Below, in pieces: positions 36,004 through 45,807 of a stretch of 64,000 nucleotides of DNA. The notes below the pieces were generated by a model. The model saw only the letters and a list, made by a program, of their open reading frames with translations. It did no database searches and had not been told where the DNA came from. This DNA comes from Acinetobacter zhairuonensis (GTDB taxonomy: Bacteria; Pseudomonadota; Gammaproteobacteria; Pseudomonadales; Moraxellaceae): positions 1 to 64,000 of the forward strand of contig NZ_JAKVIM010000006.1 of assembly GCF_022601715.1 (NCBI RefSeq), given 5' to 3'. Made by a program: the position numbers and the translations under genes. Numbering within the stretch: position 1 is the stretch's first letter; every line of letters begins with the position of its first letter.

Positions 36004-36083
36004 GTGCCGATCTAAATCGCAACTTTAGCTCTATTATGCACAAAAAATATGCAGCATAGCTAAAAGTAGGCGAATGATTTTAT

Positions 36084-36404
36084 TTAATTAAATACGGGCT
36101 TGGTACAGTAAAGTTCATAGAGTGTTTGGAGCACCTGAACTAATTTTTCATCTTTAATGGAGTAAAAAATTTGCTTACCATCCCGGCGGGTACTGACCAC
36201 ATCACTTTTACGCAGCATCATCAATTGTTGCGATAAGGTTGGTTGGGTAATATGCGTAATTTGCTCAATTTGTGATACGTTCAGTTCTTGTTTTGCCAAA
36301 TGACATAAAATCAGTAAACGATCTGTATTTGCCAGTGATTTTAAAATACTCACGACATCCTCTGCTGAATTTCGCATTGATGTAATTTCAAAATCATTTT
36401 CCAT
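36084..36404 (-). CDS. ArsR-family regulator, BigR/SqrR-like persulfide sensor candidate, 106 aa
   Basis: This is a winged-helix repressor with recognition helix HITQPTLSQQLMMLRKSDVV and wing RRDGKQIFYSI. It lacks the metal site ELCVCDL of ArsR/SmtB. Its only two cysteines are C34 (LILCHLA) and C100 (LYCTKP), 66 residues apart. The persulfide sensors BigR (C42/C108) and SqrR (C41/C107) have the same pair with the same spacing. It is the probable first gene before the SulP transporter. Sensing of sulfane sulfur is inferred from this pattern. Confidence 0.85.
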   Translation of the reverse strand: MENDFEITSMRNSAEDVVSILKSLANTDRLLILCHLAKQELNVSQIEQITHITQPTLSQQLMMLRKSDVVSTRRDGKQIFYSIKDEKLVQVLQTLYELYCTKPVFN

Positions 36405-36526
36405 TAGAGCGCCTCACTAAATCAGCATATTATTATAATGGTAGAAAATGCAGATTACATGCATCAGAGTTTTCATTCTCAATGGTTTTTAATGAAAACA
36501 AATATCAGATTTATTTATAAGTAATA

Positions 36527-36571
36527 CTTCACACAGCATGAAAATTGATTTCAATGACATGCTGTGTGAAG
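36527..36571. repeat. 14-bp perfect inverted repeat between plsB and the arsR-like gene
   Basis: CTTCACACAGCATG (36527-36540) and CATGCTGTGTGAAG (36558-36571) flank a 17-bp spacer. It lies 9 bp past the plsB stop. The minus-strand product would be a stable hairpin, but only a T-poor tail follows (TATTACTT), so it is a weak terminator candidate, or an mRNA 3'-end stabiliser, or a protein-binding site. Confidence 0.6.
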
Positions 36572-36579
36572 CGTTTGTG

Positions 36580-39084
36580 TTAATTCTTTTTCGGCTTCAC
36601 ACTTTCGTAAAAATGCTTGAGCTCTTTTTCATTAAATTGCATGGCTTTGTTAAATGTTTCTTCATGATCTTGTGCATACCAAGACAGACGACGTTGCATT
36701 TGCGGCACAAAGTCTGGAGCCAGTAGTAAGTGCTCACGGGTAACCTCGGCTAAGCCCAATTTCTTCAGTGTAGTTAAATAACCTTTTAACGTGGCACTAT
36801 CAAAATAGTAGCCTCGAGTGATGACTTGATTTTGGCTCAGTTGTTGTAGAACCGACTTCGCCATGTTCTCAAAGACTTTTTCTGAGAAAGTCTGTGTATG
36901 GGCATATTGACAGAACAAGCCTTGCATGACCACGAAGTTGTTTAGACTACGCTCTGACAGTGCTGCAAGAGTTTCTAAGCCTGTATGGTTGGTTGTGAAT
37001 GGCGTGATCTGATTGCTAGAACGCTCAATCCATTGATCATGCTCGAAACTCTCTAAAATGCTGACCACTTGAGCTTCTACATCTTCAATTTTCCATTTTA
37101 AGAAAAATTCTTCTTGTATAAATGGATATAAAGATTGAACTAAGTCTATCAGCTCTGAGGTTTCGATTTTTCCAAATTGCTGAATTATACGGGCAATTAA
37201 TGCAGGCAAAATAAAGCAATGCAGAATGTTATTACTGAAATAGCTCAATAAAATTTTCTGACTTTCTGCAACACGAACCCATTTAGTCTGATCTTGAGTG
37301 TGAATCTCAACCTGCTTTAACTTCAAGGCATATTGAATGATTTCGGCACTGGACAGTTCAGAAATAATCATCCGATCATCATAACGATTGTGCGCAAGTA
37401 AATCGCGATATTGATCAAGCATCTTCATTAAATCTGCTTCAGCCATTTGATGCTGCGGTGCATTTAACAAAATTAATGAAATGATCGAAATCGGGTTAAT
37501 CACCACGGCCTTATTTATGTTTTCTAAAATTGATTGTGCTGTTTGATCCACCGTATTTACAACTGTAGGAGGCAATTTGTCATTGAAATTCAGACTTAGA
37601 TGTTCAGCATTTTGCTGTTTTAATACTTCATCCAGAAAAACAGGTTCGCCAAAATTGACATAAACCTGTCCAAATACTTTCTCAATTTTGCGAGCTGAAC
37701 TGAGAATTCCCCAAAGTGATTCAGCTTCTTTCGGTTTGCCACTCAGTTCATTCAAGTAGGAGGTGCCTTCCAACAGTTTTTCATAGCCAAAATAGGTCGG
37801 GATAAAGGCAATCGGTTTGGAGTTTCCTCTTAGATGGCTTTGAATGGTCATCGACAACATGCCTTTTTTCGCAGGCAGCAATAAACCTGTGCGTGAGCGT
37901 CCACCTTCAATAAAGTATTCTAAAGGCGTGTTACGCATCAGCAGACTATGCAAATATTCTTTAAAGACGGAAGTATAAAGCTCGTTGCCATTAAAACTAC
38001 GGCGAATAAAGTAAGCGCCAGCACCACGGAACAACTGACCAACAATTGGAAGATTGAGGTTAATCCCTGCGGCAATATGTGGGACCATCAAACCACGGTT
38101 AAAAATGACATAAGACAGCAGTAAGTAATCGATATGACTGCGGTGACAAGGGGTATAGACAATTTCATAGTCCTGTGCCAATTCACGTACCGTATCAAAG
38201 TTATGGACTTCAATCCCATCGTAGAGTTGTGTCCACAATTTTGTTAAAGCCAGATAGCCAAAACGTAGAGTCGAATAAGAAAAGTCAGAGGCAATTTCAG
38301 TGAGATAGTGACGCGCGCGATTTTCGGCTTCAAACATACTGATATTTTCATCAATACTTTCTTTACGAATCGCTCGTTTGATGACATCACTGATCATCAG
38401 GTTGTTAATGACGTTACGACGGTCGGATAAATCGGGTCCTAAAATGGCTTCTTTATATTTATTAAAGCTGGCATTTAATTCCTTCATCACATGATGCGCA
38501 GGCGAAAAGTTTGGACTTAACTCTTTGGCTTCAGTGATGAGTTTACGTAAGGAAAGTGGCTTGTGAAATTCAAGGTAATTTTCCCGACCGTATAATGAAA
38601 TATTCATGGCTTGCTTTAACGGAGATGGGGTTGACCATGCATCGGCAAATAAAGCTTTATACCAAGAATCTTCGTACTCTGGTGCACGTCCCCATAACAT
38701 AGTGACTGGAACTAGATCCAGATCAAATTCTGGATGCTTTTCGAGTAGCTCAATCAAGCGAATGAGTTTAGCAGGGTAATGTAATCCCTGTTTCAAATGG
38801 TTCTTTTCATTTAAAACCAGAATCGAATCTTCTTCCTGCACAGTACCTAGCTGTAGCGGCTGATAGACTGAAGGTAACTGTCTTTTTTGAGCTTCATGAT
38901 CAATCAGCACAGTATTGCTAAGTGAAGCATCTTGCAAAATATAGCAAATAGGATTGCCATTTGACGAAGCTGAATATTGTTGTTCAAGTTCAGAGGTCGT
39001 GCCTAATACTTGTGGACTCACAACTTTATTTAGAATTTTCTGCGTGAGTTGACGATAAAATTGGCGATAACCTTTATTGGACAT
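36580..39084 (-). CDS. plsB: Glycerol-3-phosphate 1-O-acyltransferase PlsB, 834 aa
   Basis: It is the membrane-associated enzyme acylating sn-glycerol 3-phosphate at position 1 in phospholipid synthesis. The acyltransferase block I PCHRSHIDYLLLSYV (His-x4-Asp) is followed by block II-III GAGAYFIRRSF and FIEGGRSRTG, and the IPTYFGYEKLLEG segment. Length is normal for the large bacterial family. The start at 39084 (MSNKGYRQFYRQ) has AGGA upstream; the longer frame from a TTG at 39126 is unlikely. Monocistronic, divergent from rutD. Confidence 0.95.
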   Translation of the reverse strand: MSNKGYRQFYRQLTQKILNKVVSPQVLGTTSELEQQYSASSNGNPICYILQDASLSNTVLIDHEAQKRQLPSVYQPLQLGTVQEEDSILVLNEKNHLKQGLHYPAKLIRLIELLEKHPEFDLDLVPVTMLWGRAPEYEDSWYKALFADAWSTPSPLKQAMNISLYGRENYLEFHKPLSLRKLITEAKELSPNFSPAHHVMKELNASFNKYKEAILGPDLSDRRNVINNLMISDVIKRAIRKESIDENISMFEAENRARHYLTEIASDFSYSTLRFGYLALTKLWTQLYDGIEVHNFDTVRELAQDYEIVYTPCHRSHIDYLLLSYVIFNRGLMVPHIAAGINLNLPIVGQLFRGAGAYFIRRSFNGNELYTSVFKEYLHSLLMRNTPLEYFIEGGRSRTGLLLPAKKGMLSMTIQSHLRGNSKPIAFIPTYFGYEKLLEGTSYLNELSGKPKEAESLWGILSSARKIEKVFGQVYVNFGEPVFLDEVLKQQNAEHLSLNFNDKLPPTVVNTVDQTAQSILENINKAVVINPISIISLILLNAPQHQMAEADLMKMLDQYRDLLAHNRYDDRMIISELSSAEIIQYALKLKQVEIHTQDQTKWVRVAESQKILLSYFSNNILHCFILPALIARIIQQFGKIETSELIDLVQSLYPFIQEEFFLKWKIEDVEAQVVSILESFEHDQWIERSSNQITPFTTNHTGLETLAALSERSLNNFVVMQGLFCQYAHTQTFSEKVFENMAKSVLQQLSQNQVITRGYYFDSATLKGYLTTLKKLGLAEVTREHLLLAPDFVPQMQRRLSWYAQDHEETFNKAMQFNEKELKHFYESVKPKKN

Positions 39085-39316
39085 TGTTATTCCTATGAAC
39101 CATGTTTCGGGGATTATTTTGTTCAATCTTGCCTAAGAATACAAATGCTTTTGCTGCTAAATAGAACATAAAGCATGTTACAGATCGTATCTGAAGAATA
39201 CATGGGCATGCGGCATAAATGCTAATCGAACTGGCTGAATTAAGGTAAGGAAAAGTGATTGGGCATATTTTTTGCTGCACTGAAGTCAATACTTTTTCTA
39301 TTCAAGGTCCATAATC

Positions 39317-40132
39317 ATGCAGTATCAGGTTTTTCCATCGCAAAAATTACACGCTGAATATGTCGTTTTATCTTCTGGTTTAGGTGGGCATGGACAATTT
39401 TGGAATCCACAAATCGAAACTTTACAGCAGCATTTCCATGTGGTGATTTATGACCAAGAGGGCTGTCATAAAAATTCGAATATTATCGATGAAAATTACA
39501 CGATGACCCACTTAGCGCAACAGGTCATGGACTTATTGGCGATATTGAACATCCATGAATTCCATTTTATCGGACATGCTTTGGGTGGTTTCATCGGTGC
39601 TGAACTGGCAGTTTTACTGGAAAAATCTGAAAAAACCATGCTGTCCCTAACTGTTGTTAATGGTTGGGCAGATTTAGATGCGCATACGCAAAAGTGTTTC
39701 AATACTCGTATATCATTATTGCAATATGCGGGTGTAGATGCCTATGTTAGAGCGCAGGCATTGTTTTTATATCCGCCAGCATGGATTTCAGCGAATATTT
39801 CAACCTTATATTTACAAGAAAATCAACAGATTGAAAAATTCCCGCCATTACTCAATGTCTTCACTCGACTCAAAGCGTTAATGGCTTATGAACTGAAGGC
39901 TGAAACGATTTCTAGTCTGAATAAAATTCCGCTGTATTTAATAGCGACGGAAGATGATTTTCTGGTGCCTTATCAACAAAGTTATCAATTAAAGCGGGTC
40001 TTTCCACATGCTGAATTGGATGTTCTGCCGCATGGTGCGCATGCGGTAACAGTTACGCAAGCTGAACTATTCAATGCATTACTCTTAGAAAAACTGCTGA
40101 AGAAGCCTGCTGAAAATTTAGCGGCGAGTTAA
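39317..40132 (+). CDS. rutD: RutD, putative aminoacrylate hydrolase/enamine deaminase, 271 aa
   Basis: Alpha/beta-hydrolase fold: an oxyanion segment SSGLGGHGQFWNPQ (about 19-32), the nucleophile elbow GHALGG (usually GHSLGG; here Ala stands for the usual Ser) and a C-terminal His in PHGAHAVTV. RutD in E. coli also lacks strict dependence on the usual triad and speeds conversion of aminoacrylate to malonic semialdehyde. It is located 340 bp upstream of rutA with its own terminator at 40178-40208, so it is not inside the main rut transcript as in E. coli. The Ser-to-Ala change is noted as seen; identity rests on similarity and context. Confidence 0.85.
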   Translation: MQYQVFPSQKLHAEYVVLSSGLGGHGQFWNPQIETLQQHFHVVIYDQEGCHKNSNIIDENYTMTHLAQQVMDLLAILNIHEFHFIGHALGGFIGAELAVLLEKSEKTMLSLTVVNGWADLDAHTQKCFNTRISLLQYAGVDAYVRAQALFLYPPAWISANISTLYLQENQQIEKFPPLLNVFTRLKALMAYELKAETISSLNKIPLYLIATEDDFLVPYQQSYQLKRVFPHAELDVLPHGAHAVTVTQAELFNALLLEKLLKKPAENLAAS

Positions 40133-40175
40133 CAGTCGAGGTTCATCTTCAGCATCAGAAATTTTTTATCAAGAA

Positions 40176-40208
40176 TAAAAAAGGTACTGCAAAGTTCAGT
40201 GCCTTTTT
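40176..40208 (+). terminator. Intrinsic terminator of rutD
   Basis: Imperfect 10-bp stem AAAGGTACTG / CAGTGCCTTT (40180-40206) with a 7-nt loop followed by T residues. Confidence 0.75.
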
Positions 40209-40261
40209 TATTTTATTTATTTTTCCACTTGGTCAAAAAAGTGCACAAATTTAGATCATGA

Positions 40262-40278
40262 CTCACAAAAAAAGTGCA
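40262..40278 (+). promoter_or_regulatory. NtrC-like enhancer site upstream of rutA
   Basis: CTCAC-N7-GTGCA (40262-40278) resembles the NtrC site TGCAC-N7-GTGCA, matching 8 of 10 fixed positions, about 90 bp upstream of the sigma54-type promoter. Supports nitrogen control but remains a prediction. Confidence 0.4.
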
Positions 40279-40364
40279 GATGAAGAATTATAAATATACC
40301 CTTTGGTAAAATATATAAATTACAAAAAATATTTAAGTTACTGATATTATTGATATATAAAAAG

Positions 40365-40382
40365 TTGGCACGCTCCATGCAA
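40365..40382 (+). promoter_or_regulatory. Sigma54 promoter of rutA
   Basis: TTGGCACG-N4-ATGCAA (40365-40382) keeps GG at 40367-40368 and GC at 40379-40380 with exactly 10 nt between, matching the -24/-12 consensus except one T. It lies 91 bp before rutA. The E. coli rut operon is likewise under NtrC control. Confidence 0.7.
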
Positions 40383-40472
40383 TCATAAAACCAAGAATTA
40401 ATAAATTTATTTTCTAAAAAATAGTAAGAAGTAAATTTTGAGTTGTTGAATGATTGAATGAGGATGCAATAC

Positions 40473-41591
40473 ATGAAAATAGGTGTTTTTTGCCCAATCG
40501 GGAACAACGGCTGGTTACTCTCTGAGAACGCACCGCAGTACATGCCGAGCTTTGAACTGAACAAGAAAATTGTACAACGTGCCGAACATTATGGTTTTGA
40601 TTTTGCTTTGTCCATGATTAAGCTGCGTGGCTTCGGTGGCAAAACCGAATTTTGGGATCATAACTTAGAAACGTTCACCCTGATGGCGGGCTTAGCGGCT
40701 GTGACCAGCAAAATCAAAATTTATGCCACAGCAGCAACTTTGGTTATGCCGCCAGCAATTGTGGCACGTATGGCATCGACGATTGATTCTATTTCCAATG
40801 GTCGTTTTGGTCTAAATGTGGTGACAGGCTGGCAAGCGCCTGAATATACCCAAATGGGCATGTGGCCAGGAGATGAATACTTTGGCAAACGCTATGAGTA
40901 TTTATCTGAATATGTGCAGATTCTTCGTGAACTTTGGGCAACAGGCAAGTCAGATTTCAAAGGTGAGCACTTTGAAATGCAAGATTGCCGTGTCAGCCCA
41001 ACCCCACAAGCGGATATGAAGATCATCTGTGCAGGGCAATCGGATTCAGGACTGGCATTTTCAGCTGAATATGCAGATTACAACTTTGTTTTTGGCAAAG
41101 GACTCAATACCCCAACGGCTTATGCAGAAATTAATGACCGCTTAAAAGCCCATACCGATAAAACCGGACGAGATGTTCAAACCTATGTGCTGTTTATGGT
41201 GATTGCCGCAGAAACTGATGAAGAAGCTTTTGCAAAATGGCAGAGCTATAACGATGGTGCGGATATGGAAGCGATTAACTGGCTGATGAATCAAGGCGGA
41301 AAAGACACAACTTCAGGGACAGATACCAATATTCGTCAAATGGCCTCCAGCGTTTCTCCAGTCAATATCAATATGGGAACATTGGTGGGTTCTTATGAAA
41401 AAGTCGCTGCGATGTTGGATGAAATTGGCGAAATTAAAGGTACTGAAGGCATTTTATTAACCTTTGATGATTTTGTTCAGGGTGTGGAAGATTTTGGTCA
41501 GAAAATTCAGCCGCTGATGCAATGTCGTCAGAATGTCGTGATGGATCTGGCGGAACAAGCATCAGTAACTGTTTTGGAGAAATCAGCATGA
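40473..41591 (+). CDS. rutA: Pyrimidine monooxygenase RutA, 372 aa
   Basis: Flavin-dependent luciferase-fold monooxygenase which opens the uracil ring to 3-ureidoacrylate peracid, using reduced FMN from RutF. It has [18 protein letters not shown] at the start, the luciferase-family [16 protein letters not shown] segment and [18 protein letters not shown]. The ATG at 40473 has AGGA 8 nt upstream. First gene of the rutABCFG operon; overlaps rutB by 4 bp. Confidence 0.95.
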   Translation: MKIGVFCPIGNNGWLLSENAPQYMPSFELNKKIVQRAEHYGFDFALSMIKLRGFGGKTEFWDHNLETFTLMAGLAAVTSKIKIYATAATLVMPPAIVARMASTIDSISNGRFGLNVVTGWQAPEYTQMGMWPGDEYFGKRYEYLSEYVQILRELWATGKSDFKGEHFEMQDCRVSPTPQADMKIICAGQSDSGLAFSAEYADYNFVFGKGLNTPTAYAEINDRLKAHTDKTGRDVQTYVLFMVIAAETDEEAFAKWQSYNDGADMEAINWLMNQGGKDTTSGTDTNIRQMASSVSPVNINMGTLVGSYEKVAAMLDEIGEIKGTEGILLTFDDFVQGVEDFGQKIQPLMQCRQNVVMDLAEQASVTVLEKSA

Positions 41592-42343
41592 GCCACATCA
41601 ATACAAATACTGTGATTAGTGATTTTACCGAAGCCACAGGTCAAGGCAAAACCTTAAAGGCAGAGCCTGAAAACATTCAGTTTGCACCTGAACAAACTGC
41701 CTTAATTGTGATTGATATGCAAAATGCCTATACCTCGATGGGTGGCTATTTGGATTTGGCTGGTTTTGATGTTTCAACCACTCAACCTATGGTGCAGAAC
41801 ATTAAAAAGGCAGTTGAAGCAGCACATGCAGCCAATATTCAGGTGATTTACTTTAAAAATGGTTGGGATGATCAATATGTCGAAGCGGGGGGACGTGGCT
41901 CACCAAATTTCCATAAATCCAATGCACTCAAAACCATGCGTAAACAGCCAGAACTTCAAGGTAAATTACTGGCAAAAGGCAGTTGGGACTTCGAACTCAT
42001 CGATGAATTACAACCTTTAGCACAAGATATCGTAATTGAAAAACCTCGCTATAGTGGTTTCTTCAATACTGCATTGGACAGCATGTTACGTGCACGTGGT
42101 ATCCGTAATTTGGTTTTCGTGGGTATTGCGACCAATGTTTGTGTGGAATCCACGTTAAGAGATGGTTTTTTCCTCGAGTACTTTGGCGTGGCATTACAAG
42201 ATGCGTGTTATCAGGCAGGTCCTGCAGAAATACAAGCGGCAAGTCTGTACAACATTAAAACCTTCTTTGGATGGGTGTCAGATACACAAAGTTTTATCGA
42301 TACCTTTGTTCCCCATACCGACCAACTTGCAAAATCTGCCTAA
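41588..42343 (+). CDS. rutB: Ureidoacrylate/peroxyureidoacrylate amidohydrolase RutB, 251 aa
   Basis: Isochorismatase-fold cysteine hydrolase cleaving ureidoacrylate to release carbamate and aminoacrylate. The active-site Asp lies in [11 protein letters not shown], the nucleophile Cys in [15 protein letters not shown]. It starts at the ATG overlapping the rutA stop (ATGA), with GGAG just upstream; the longer frame from 41522 is rejected. Confidence 0.95.
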   Translation: MSHINTNTVISDFTEATGQGKTLKAEPENIQFAPEQTALIVIDMQNAYTSMGGYLDLAGFDVSTTQPMVQNIKKAVEAAHAANIQVIYFKNGWDDQYVEAGGRGSPNFHKSNALKTMRKQPELQGKLLAKGSWDFELIDELQPLAQDIVIEKPRYSGFFNTALDSMLRARGIRNLVFVGIATNVCVESTLRDGFFLEYFGVALQDACYQAGPAEIQAASLYNIKTFFGWVSDTQSFIDTFVPHTDQLAKSA

Positions 42344-42358
42344 TACGGAGCGATTACC

Positions 42359-42748
42359 ATGCCTAAACAAGTCATTATTCCAGCAGGAACCTCAAAACCT
42401 TTAGCGCCGTACGTTCCTGCAACTAAAGCAGACAACATTGTGTATGTCTCTGGTACTTTGGCTTTTGATGAAAATAACAATGTAGTGCATGTCGGTGATG
42501 CCGCAGCACAGGCCCGACATATTTTGGAAACCATTCAATCGGTTTTGAAAGAAGCGGGAGGCAGTATGAATGATGTGACCTTCAACCATATTTTTGTGAA
42601 AGACTGGGCAGATTATGCTGCGATCAATCAAGTCTATGCCGAGTATTTTCCAGGGGATAAACCTGCACGCTACTGCATTCAGGCAGGTTTGGTGAAGCCT
42701 GAGGCCCTCGTTGAAATTGCCAGTGTTGCCCATGTCGCTACCGCTTAG
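42359..42748 (+). CDS. rutC: Aminoacrylate peracid reductase/deaminase RutC (RidA family), 129 aa
   Basis: Small trimeric RidA/YjgF-fold enzyme. It acts on the aminoacrylate intermediate released by RutB. The family positions are seen: [18 protein letters not shown], the substrate Arg in [12 protein letters not shown] (about 101) and the C-terminal VEIASVAHV. It is 15 bp after rutB, in operon with rutA/B/F/G. Confidence 0.95.
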   Translation: MPKQVIIPAGTSKPLAPYVPATKADNIVYVSGTLAFDENNNVVHVGDAAAQARHILETIQSVLKEAGGSMNDVTFNHIFVKDWADYAAINQVYAEYFPGDKPARYCIQAGLVKPEALVEIASVAHVATA

Positions 42749-42783
42749 TTAGTCGCGAGATCAAACCCGACAGGAGAATAAAA

Positions 42784-43350
42784 ATGAATGCAGAATTACT
42801 CAAAAGTTTAATTAAAGAAGAATGTTTAGAACACATCTATAACACGCAAAAAACCACACATACTGACGTCGATCAAAAAGCCTTTCGCGAAGGCATGTCA
42901 AATTTGGGCGCGGCAGTAAATGTGATTACCACTTCTGGACCCGCAGGCGTTGCAGGTTTTACCGCCTCAGCCGTGTGTAGTGTGACCGATACACCACCAA
43001 CTTTGTTGGTGTGCCTGAATCGTTCAGCTTCGGTATTTGAAACTTTTAAGACCAATCAGGTGTTATGTGTGAATACATTAGCTTCACATCAAATGGCACT
43101 ATCTAATTTGTTTGGAGGCAAAACGCCAATGCCTGAACGTTTTGCTGCGGGTCAGTGGGAAACGCTTGCCACTCAGGCACCCGTTTTACAAGATGCATTG
43201 ATTAGTTTTGACTGTGAAATTGTACAAAGCATGAGCGTGGGAAGTCATGATGTTTTGTTCTGTCAGGTCAAAGCAATTCAACACAATCAGGGCTTAAATG
43301 CGTTGATGTATTTTAACCGTGCTTATTGTGAACCACACCGTATGTGCTAA
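42784..43350 (+). CDS. rutF: NADH:FMN reductase RutF, 188 aa
   Basis: Flavin reductase-like domain protein supplying FMNH2 to RutA. Features: [21 protein letters not shown] (split), [22 protein letters not shown] and the C-terminal [15 protein letters not shown] precedes the ATG. An N-terminal 30-residue helical extension is present before the core domain, a modest difference in length. Fourth gene of the operon. Confidence 0.93.
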   Translation: MNAELLKSLIKEECLEHIYNTQKTTHTDVDQKAFREGMSNLGAAVNVITTSGPAGVAGFTASAVCSVTDTPPTLLVCLNRSASVFETFKTNQVLCVNTLASHQMALSNLFGGKTPMPERFAAGQWETLATQAPVLQDALISFDCEIVQSMSVGSHDVLFCQVKAIQHNQGLNALMYFNRAYCEPHRMC

Positions 43351-43382
43351 AGAAAAAACCCTATGAGAAGGAGGGGAAACCC

Positions 43383-44732
43383 ATGCAAGAAAAACAATCG
43401 TGGTTTCCGAAATTTAAGCCTTACCAAGGCGATTTAGATACAACACCAGTTCAAATTGATGAATATCTCCCAGTCGGACGCAGTATCGTTCTTGGCTTAC
43501 AACATGCCTTTGCCATGTTTGGGGCAACAGTACTGGCACCCTTGCTGATGGGTTTTGATCCTAACTTAACCATTTTTATTACGGGTATAGGCACCATTTT
43601 ATTCTTCCTGATGACAGGTGGACGAATGCCGAGTTATCTGGGGTCTAGCTTTGCATTTATTGGCGCAGTTGCTGCGGCAACAGGCTATAGCGGCGTAGGC
43701 TCCAATCCTAACTTGGCGCTTGCACTTGGGGGAACTATTGCCTGTGGTCTGGTGTATGCCGGCATCGGTCTGGTGGTCATGAAAACGGGAACAGGCTGGA
43801 TTGAAAAGTTGATGCCACCGATTGTCACAGGAGCGATTGTGATGATTATTGGTTTGAACCTTGCTCCAATCACGATAAAAAGTGTATCTGCCAATACGTT
43901 TGACACTTGGATGGCGGTGATCACCATCGTATGTATTAGCGTTGTCGCTGTATTTACCCGGGGTATGGTGCGCCGTTTATTGCTGCTGCTTGGGCTTTGT
44001 TCTGCATATTTTGTATATTTCTTACTTGCCAACGTGATGGGATTTGGCAAATCAATTGATTTTTCAATCATTGGCAATGCAGCATGGTTTGGACTGCCGA
44101 CCTTTCATGCTCCTGTTTTTGATGCTAATGCGATGCTACTCATTGCACCTGTAGCTGTGATTTTAGTGGCAGAAAACTTGGGGCACTTCAAAGCAGTTTC
44201 AGCCATGACTGGGAAAAACTTGTCGCCATACATGGGACGTGCCTTCTTCGCTGATGGTGTATGTACCTCTTTATCTGCTTCTGTGGGTGGCACAGGCATG
44301 ACTACGTATGCTGAAAATATTGGCGTGATGGCAGTCACCAAAGTCTATTCAACCACCATTTTTGTGGTCGCAGGGATCTTCGCCATTTTACTGGGCTTAT
44401 CACCAAAGTTTGGGGCGGTGATCAGCACGATTCCAGTGGCACTATTAGGTGGTGCGTCAATTGTGGTCTTTGGATTGATCACTGTGGCTGGTGCAAAAAT
44501 CTGGGTCGATAATAAAGTTGATTTCACTCAAAACAGCACCTTAATTATTGCAGCGGTCAGTTTAATTATGGGCGCAGGGAACTTCAGTTTACACATTGGT
44601 TCATTTGACTTGGGCGGTATTGGTACTGCAACACTGGCGGCAATTTTACTTAACCTTTTCCTCAATCGTGGTGAAGAAACCATAGCGAAGGTGCAAGACG
44701 TGGATAGTGAAGTAAACAGCCGTGTGGCATAA
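43383..44732 (+). CDS. rutG: Uracil/pyrimidine permease RutG (NCS2), 449 aa
   Basis: Inner-membrane nucleobase:cation symporter with about 14 segments. The NCS2 pattern is visible: GLQHAFAMFGATVLAPLLMG near the start, the QH motif, AENLGHFKAVSAMTG and FADGVCTSLSASVGGTGMTTYAENIGV (split). Start at ATG 43383 follows AAGGAGGGG; the frame open from 43344 overlaps rutF and is not used. It imports uracil or thymine for the pathway. Confidence 0.94.
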   Translation: MQEKQSWFPKFKPYQGDLDTTPVQIDEYLPVGRSIVLGLQHAFAMFGATVLAPLLMGFDPNLTIFITGIGTILFFLMTGGRMPSYLGSSFAFIGAVAAATGYSGVGSNPNLALALGGTIACGLVYAGIGLVVMKTGTGWIEKLMPPIVTGAIVMIIGLNLAPITIKSVSANTFDTWMAVITIVCISVVAVFTRGMVRRLLLLLGLCSAYFVYFLLANVMGFGKSIDFSIIGNAAWFGLPTFHAPVFDANAMLLIAPVAVILVAENLGHFKAVSAMTGKNLSPYMGRAFFADGVCTSLSASVGGTGMTTYAENIGVMAVTKVYSTTIFVVAGIFAILLGLSPKFGAVISTIPVALLGGASIVVFGLITVAGAKIWVDNKVDFTQNSTLIIAAVSLIMGAGNFSLHIGSFDLGGIGTATLAAILLNLFLNRGEETIAKVQDVDSEVNSRVA

Positions 44733-44763
44733 GGCGCTTAATGAGCCTGAATGGAGAAATAAA

Positions 44764-45639
44764 TTGAGTCAAAGTATTGCTTTTATTGGATTGGGGGCGA
44801 TGGGTTGGCATATGGCATCCCATCTGCCAAAACTCGGATTACCTGTGTATGTCTGGAACCGAACGACTGAAAAAGCCGAACAACATGCAAAGCAATTTGG
44901 TACACAATCGGTGAATTTAGAACACGCCGTGCAAGCTGATTATATTTTTTCCTGCTTGCCGACCAGTGCAGATGTCGAACAGTTGATTGCACAATATCCA
45001 CCCAAAGCGGGCAGTATCTGGATTGACTGTACCAGTGGCGTACCAGATTCAGCACGTAAGTTGTCGCAACAGTTGGGGAAAGATCAGGTGGCGTATTTGG
45101 ATGCACCTGTATCAGGGCAAACCATCGGCGCGGAACGAGGAAGCTTAACTGTAATGTTGGGAGGAGATAAAGACGCTTACCAACGTGCATTACCGATCAT
45201 TTCAGCATTTTCAGGCTTGGTCGAATATGTCGGATGCAGTGGTTCAGGTTTTGCGGTGAAAGCAGTGAATAATGTACTCATGGCAACGCATTTATGGGCA
45301 TTGGCAGAAGGGATGACCATTCTGAAGCAACAGCAGGTCGATGTCACAGCGGCATTGAGTTGTATTAATCATTCCAGCGGTAAAAGTACAGTGTCCGATT
45401 CCATCATGGCGCAGAAAGTGTTGAACCGTAGTTTTTCTAAAACCTTTGCCTTAAATTTGTTGCAAAAAGATATTGGAATTGGGGTGGATTTGGCACAACA
45501 ACAAGACGCAAATGTCCCGATTTTTGAAAGTATTCAAGCACTGTTTCAAGAAATTCCAAAAGCGCAAGCGGAGCAGGTGGATTTTACTGCGGCAGTTTCC
45601 GTGCTTGAGCAATGGAACCAAACGGTTTTACAAGCCTAA
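44764..45639 (+). CDS. NAD(P)-dependent 3-hydroxyacid dehydrogenase (3-hydroxyisobutyrate dehydrogenase family), 291 aa
   Basis: Beta-hydroxyacid dehydrogenase: Rossmann motif [17 protein letters not shown] at the N-terminus (GxGxxG), the substrate motif [19 protein letters not shown] and the catalytic Lys in [11 protein letters not shown]. Start is the TTG at 44764 with GGAGA 6-10 nt upstream. It is the last gene of the rut operon, where E. coli has RutE to reduce malonic semialdehyde to 3-hydroxypropionate. It probably does that job here by a different enzyme family. Confidence 0.9.
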   Translation: MSQSIAFIGLGAMGWHMASHLPKLGLPVYVWNRTTEKAEQHAKQFGTQSVNLEHAVQADYIFSCLPTSADVEQLIAQYPPKAGSIWIDCTSGVPDSARKLSQQLGKDQVAYLDAPVSGQTIGAERGSLTVMLGGDKDAYQRALPIISAFSGLVEYVGCSGSGFAVKAVNNVLMATHLWALAEGMTILKQQQVDVTAALSCINHSSGKSTVSDSIMAQKVLNRSFSKTFALNLLQKDIGIGVDLAQQQDANVPIFESIQALFQEIPKAQAEQVDFTAAVSVLEQWNQTVLQA

Positions 45640-45807
45640 AGATAAAACGGCATAGGGAAATGCCGAAATCTTGATATCCCAAAAAGACCAAAAAAGAGGG
45701 ATTTTTAAAGCGAAATCTGTAGAAAATGCCAAGCGCCATCTGTATTTCAGTAAAATTGGTTGTATCATGATTCAGTTACAAATAGTCAATAAACTTAGGG
45801 ATATAAC

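Noticed and set aside
39085-39126. Longer start for plsB at a TTG
   Set aside because: The ATG at 39084 has AGGA at the right distance and begins the normal family N-terminus.
41522-41587. Upstream extension of rutB
   Set aside because: Lies within the rutA coding end in another frame; the ATGA overlap at 41588 with GGAG upstream is the natural start.
42401-42733. A 110-codon minus-strand frame inside rutC
   Set aside because: Shadow of a well-supported gene; no start signals and composition follows the + strand codon pattern.
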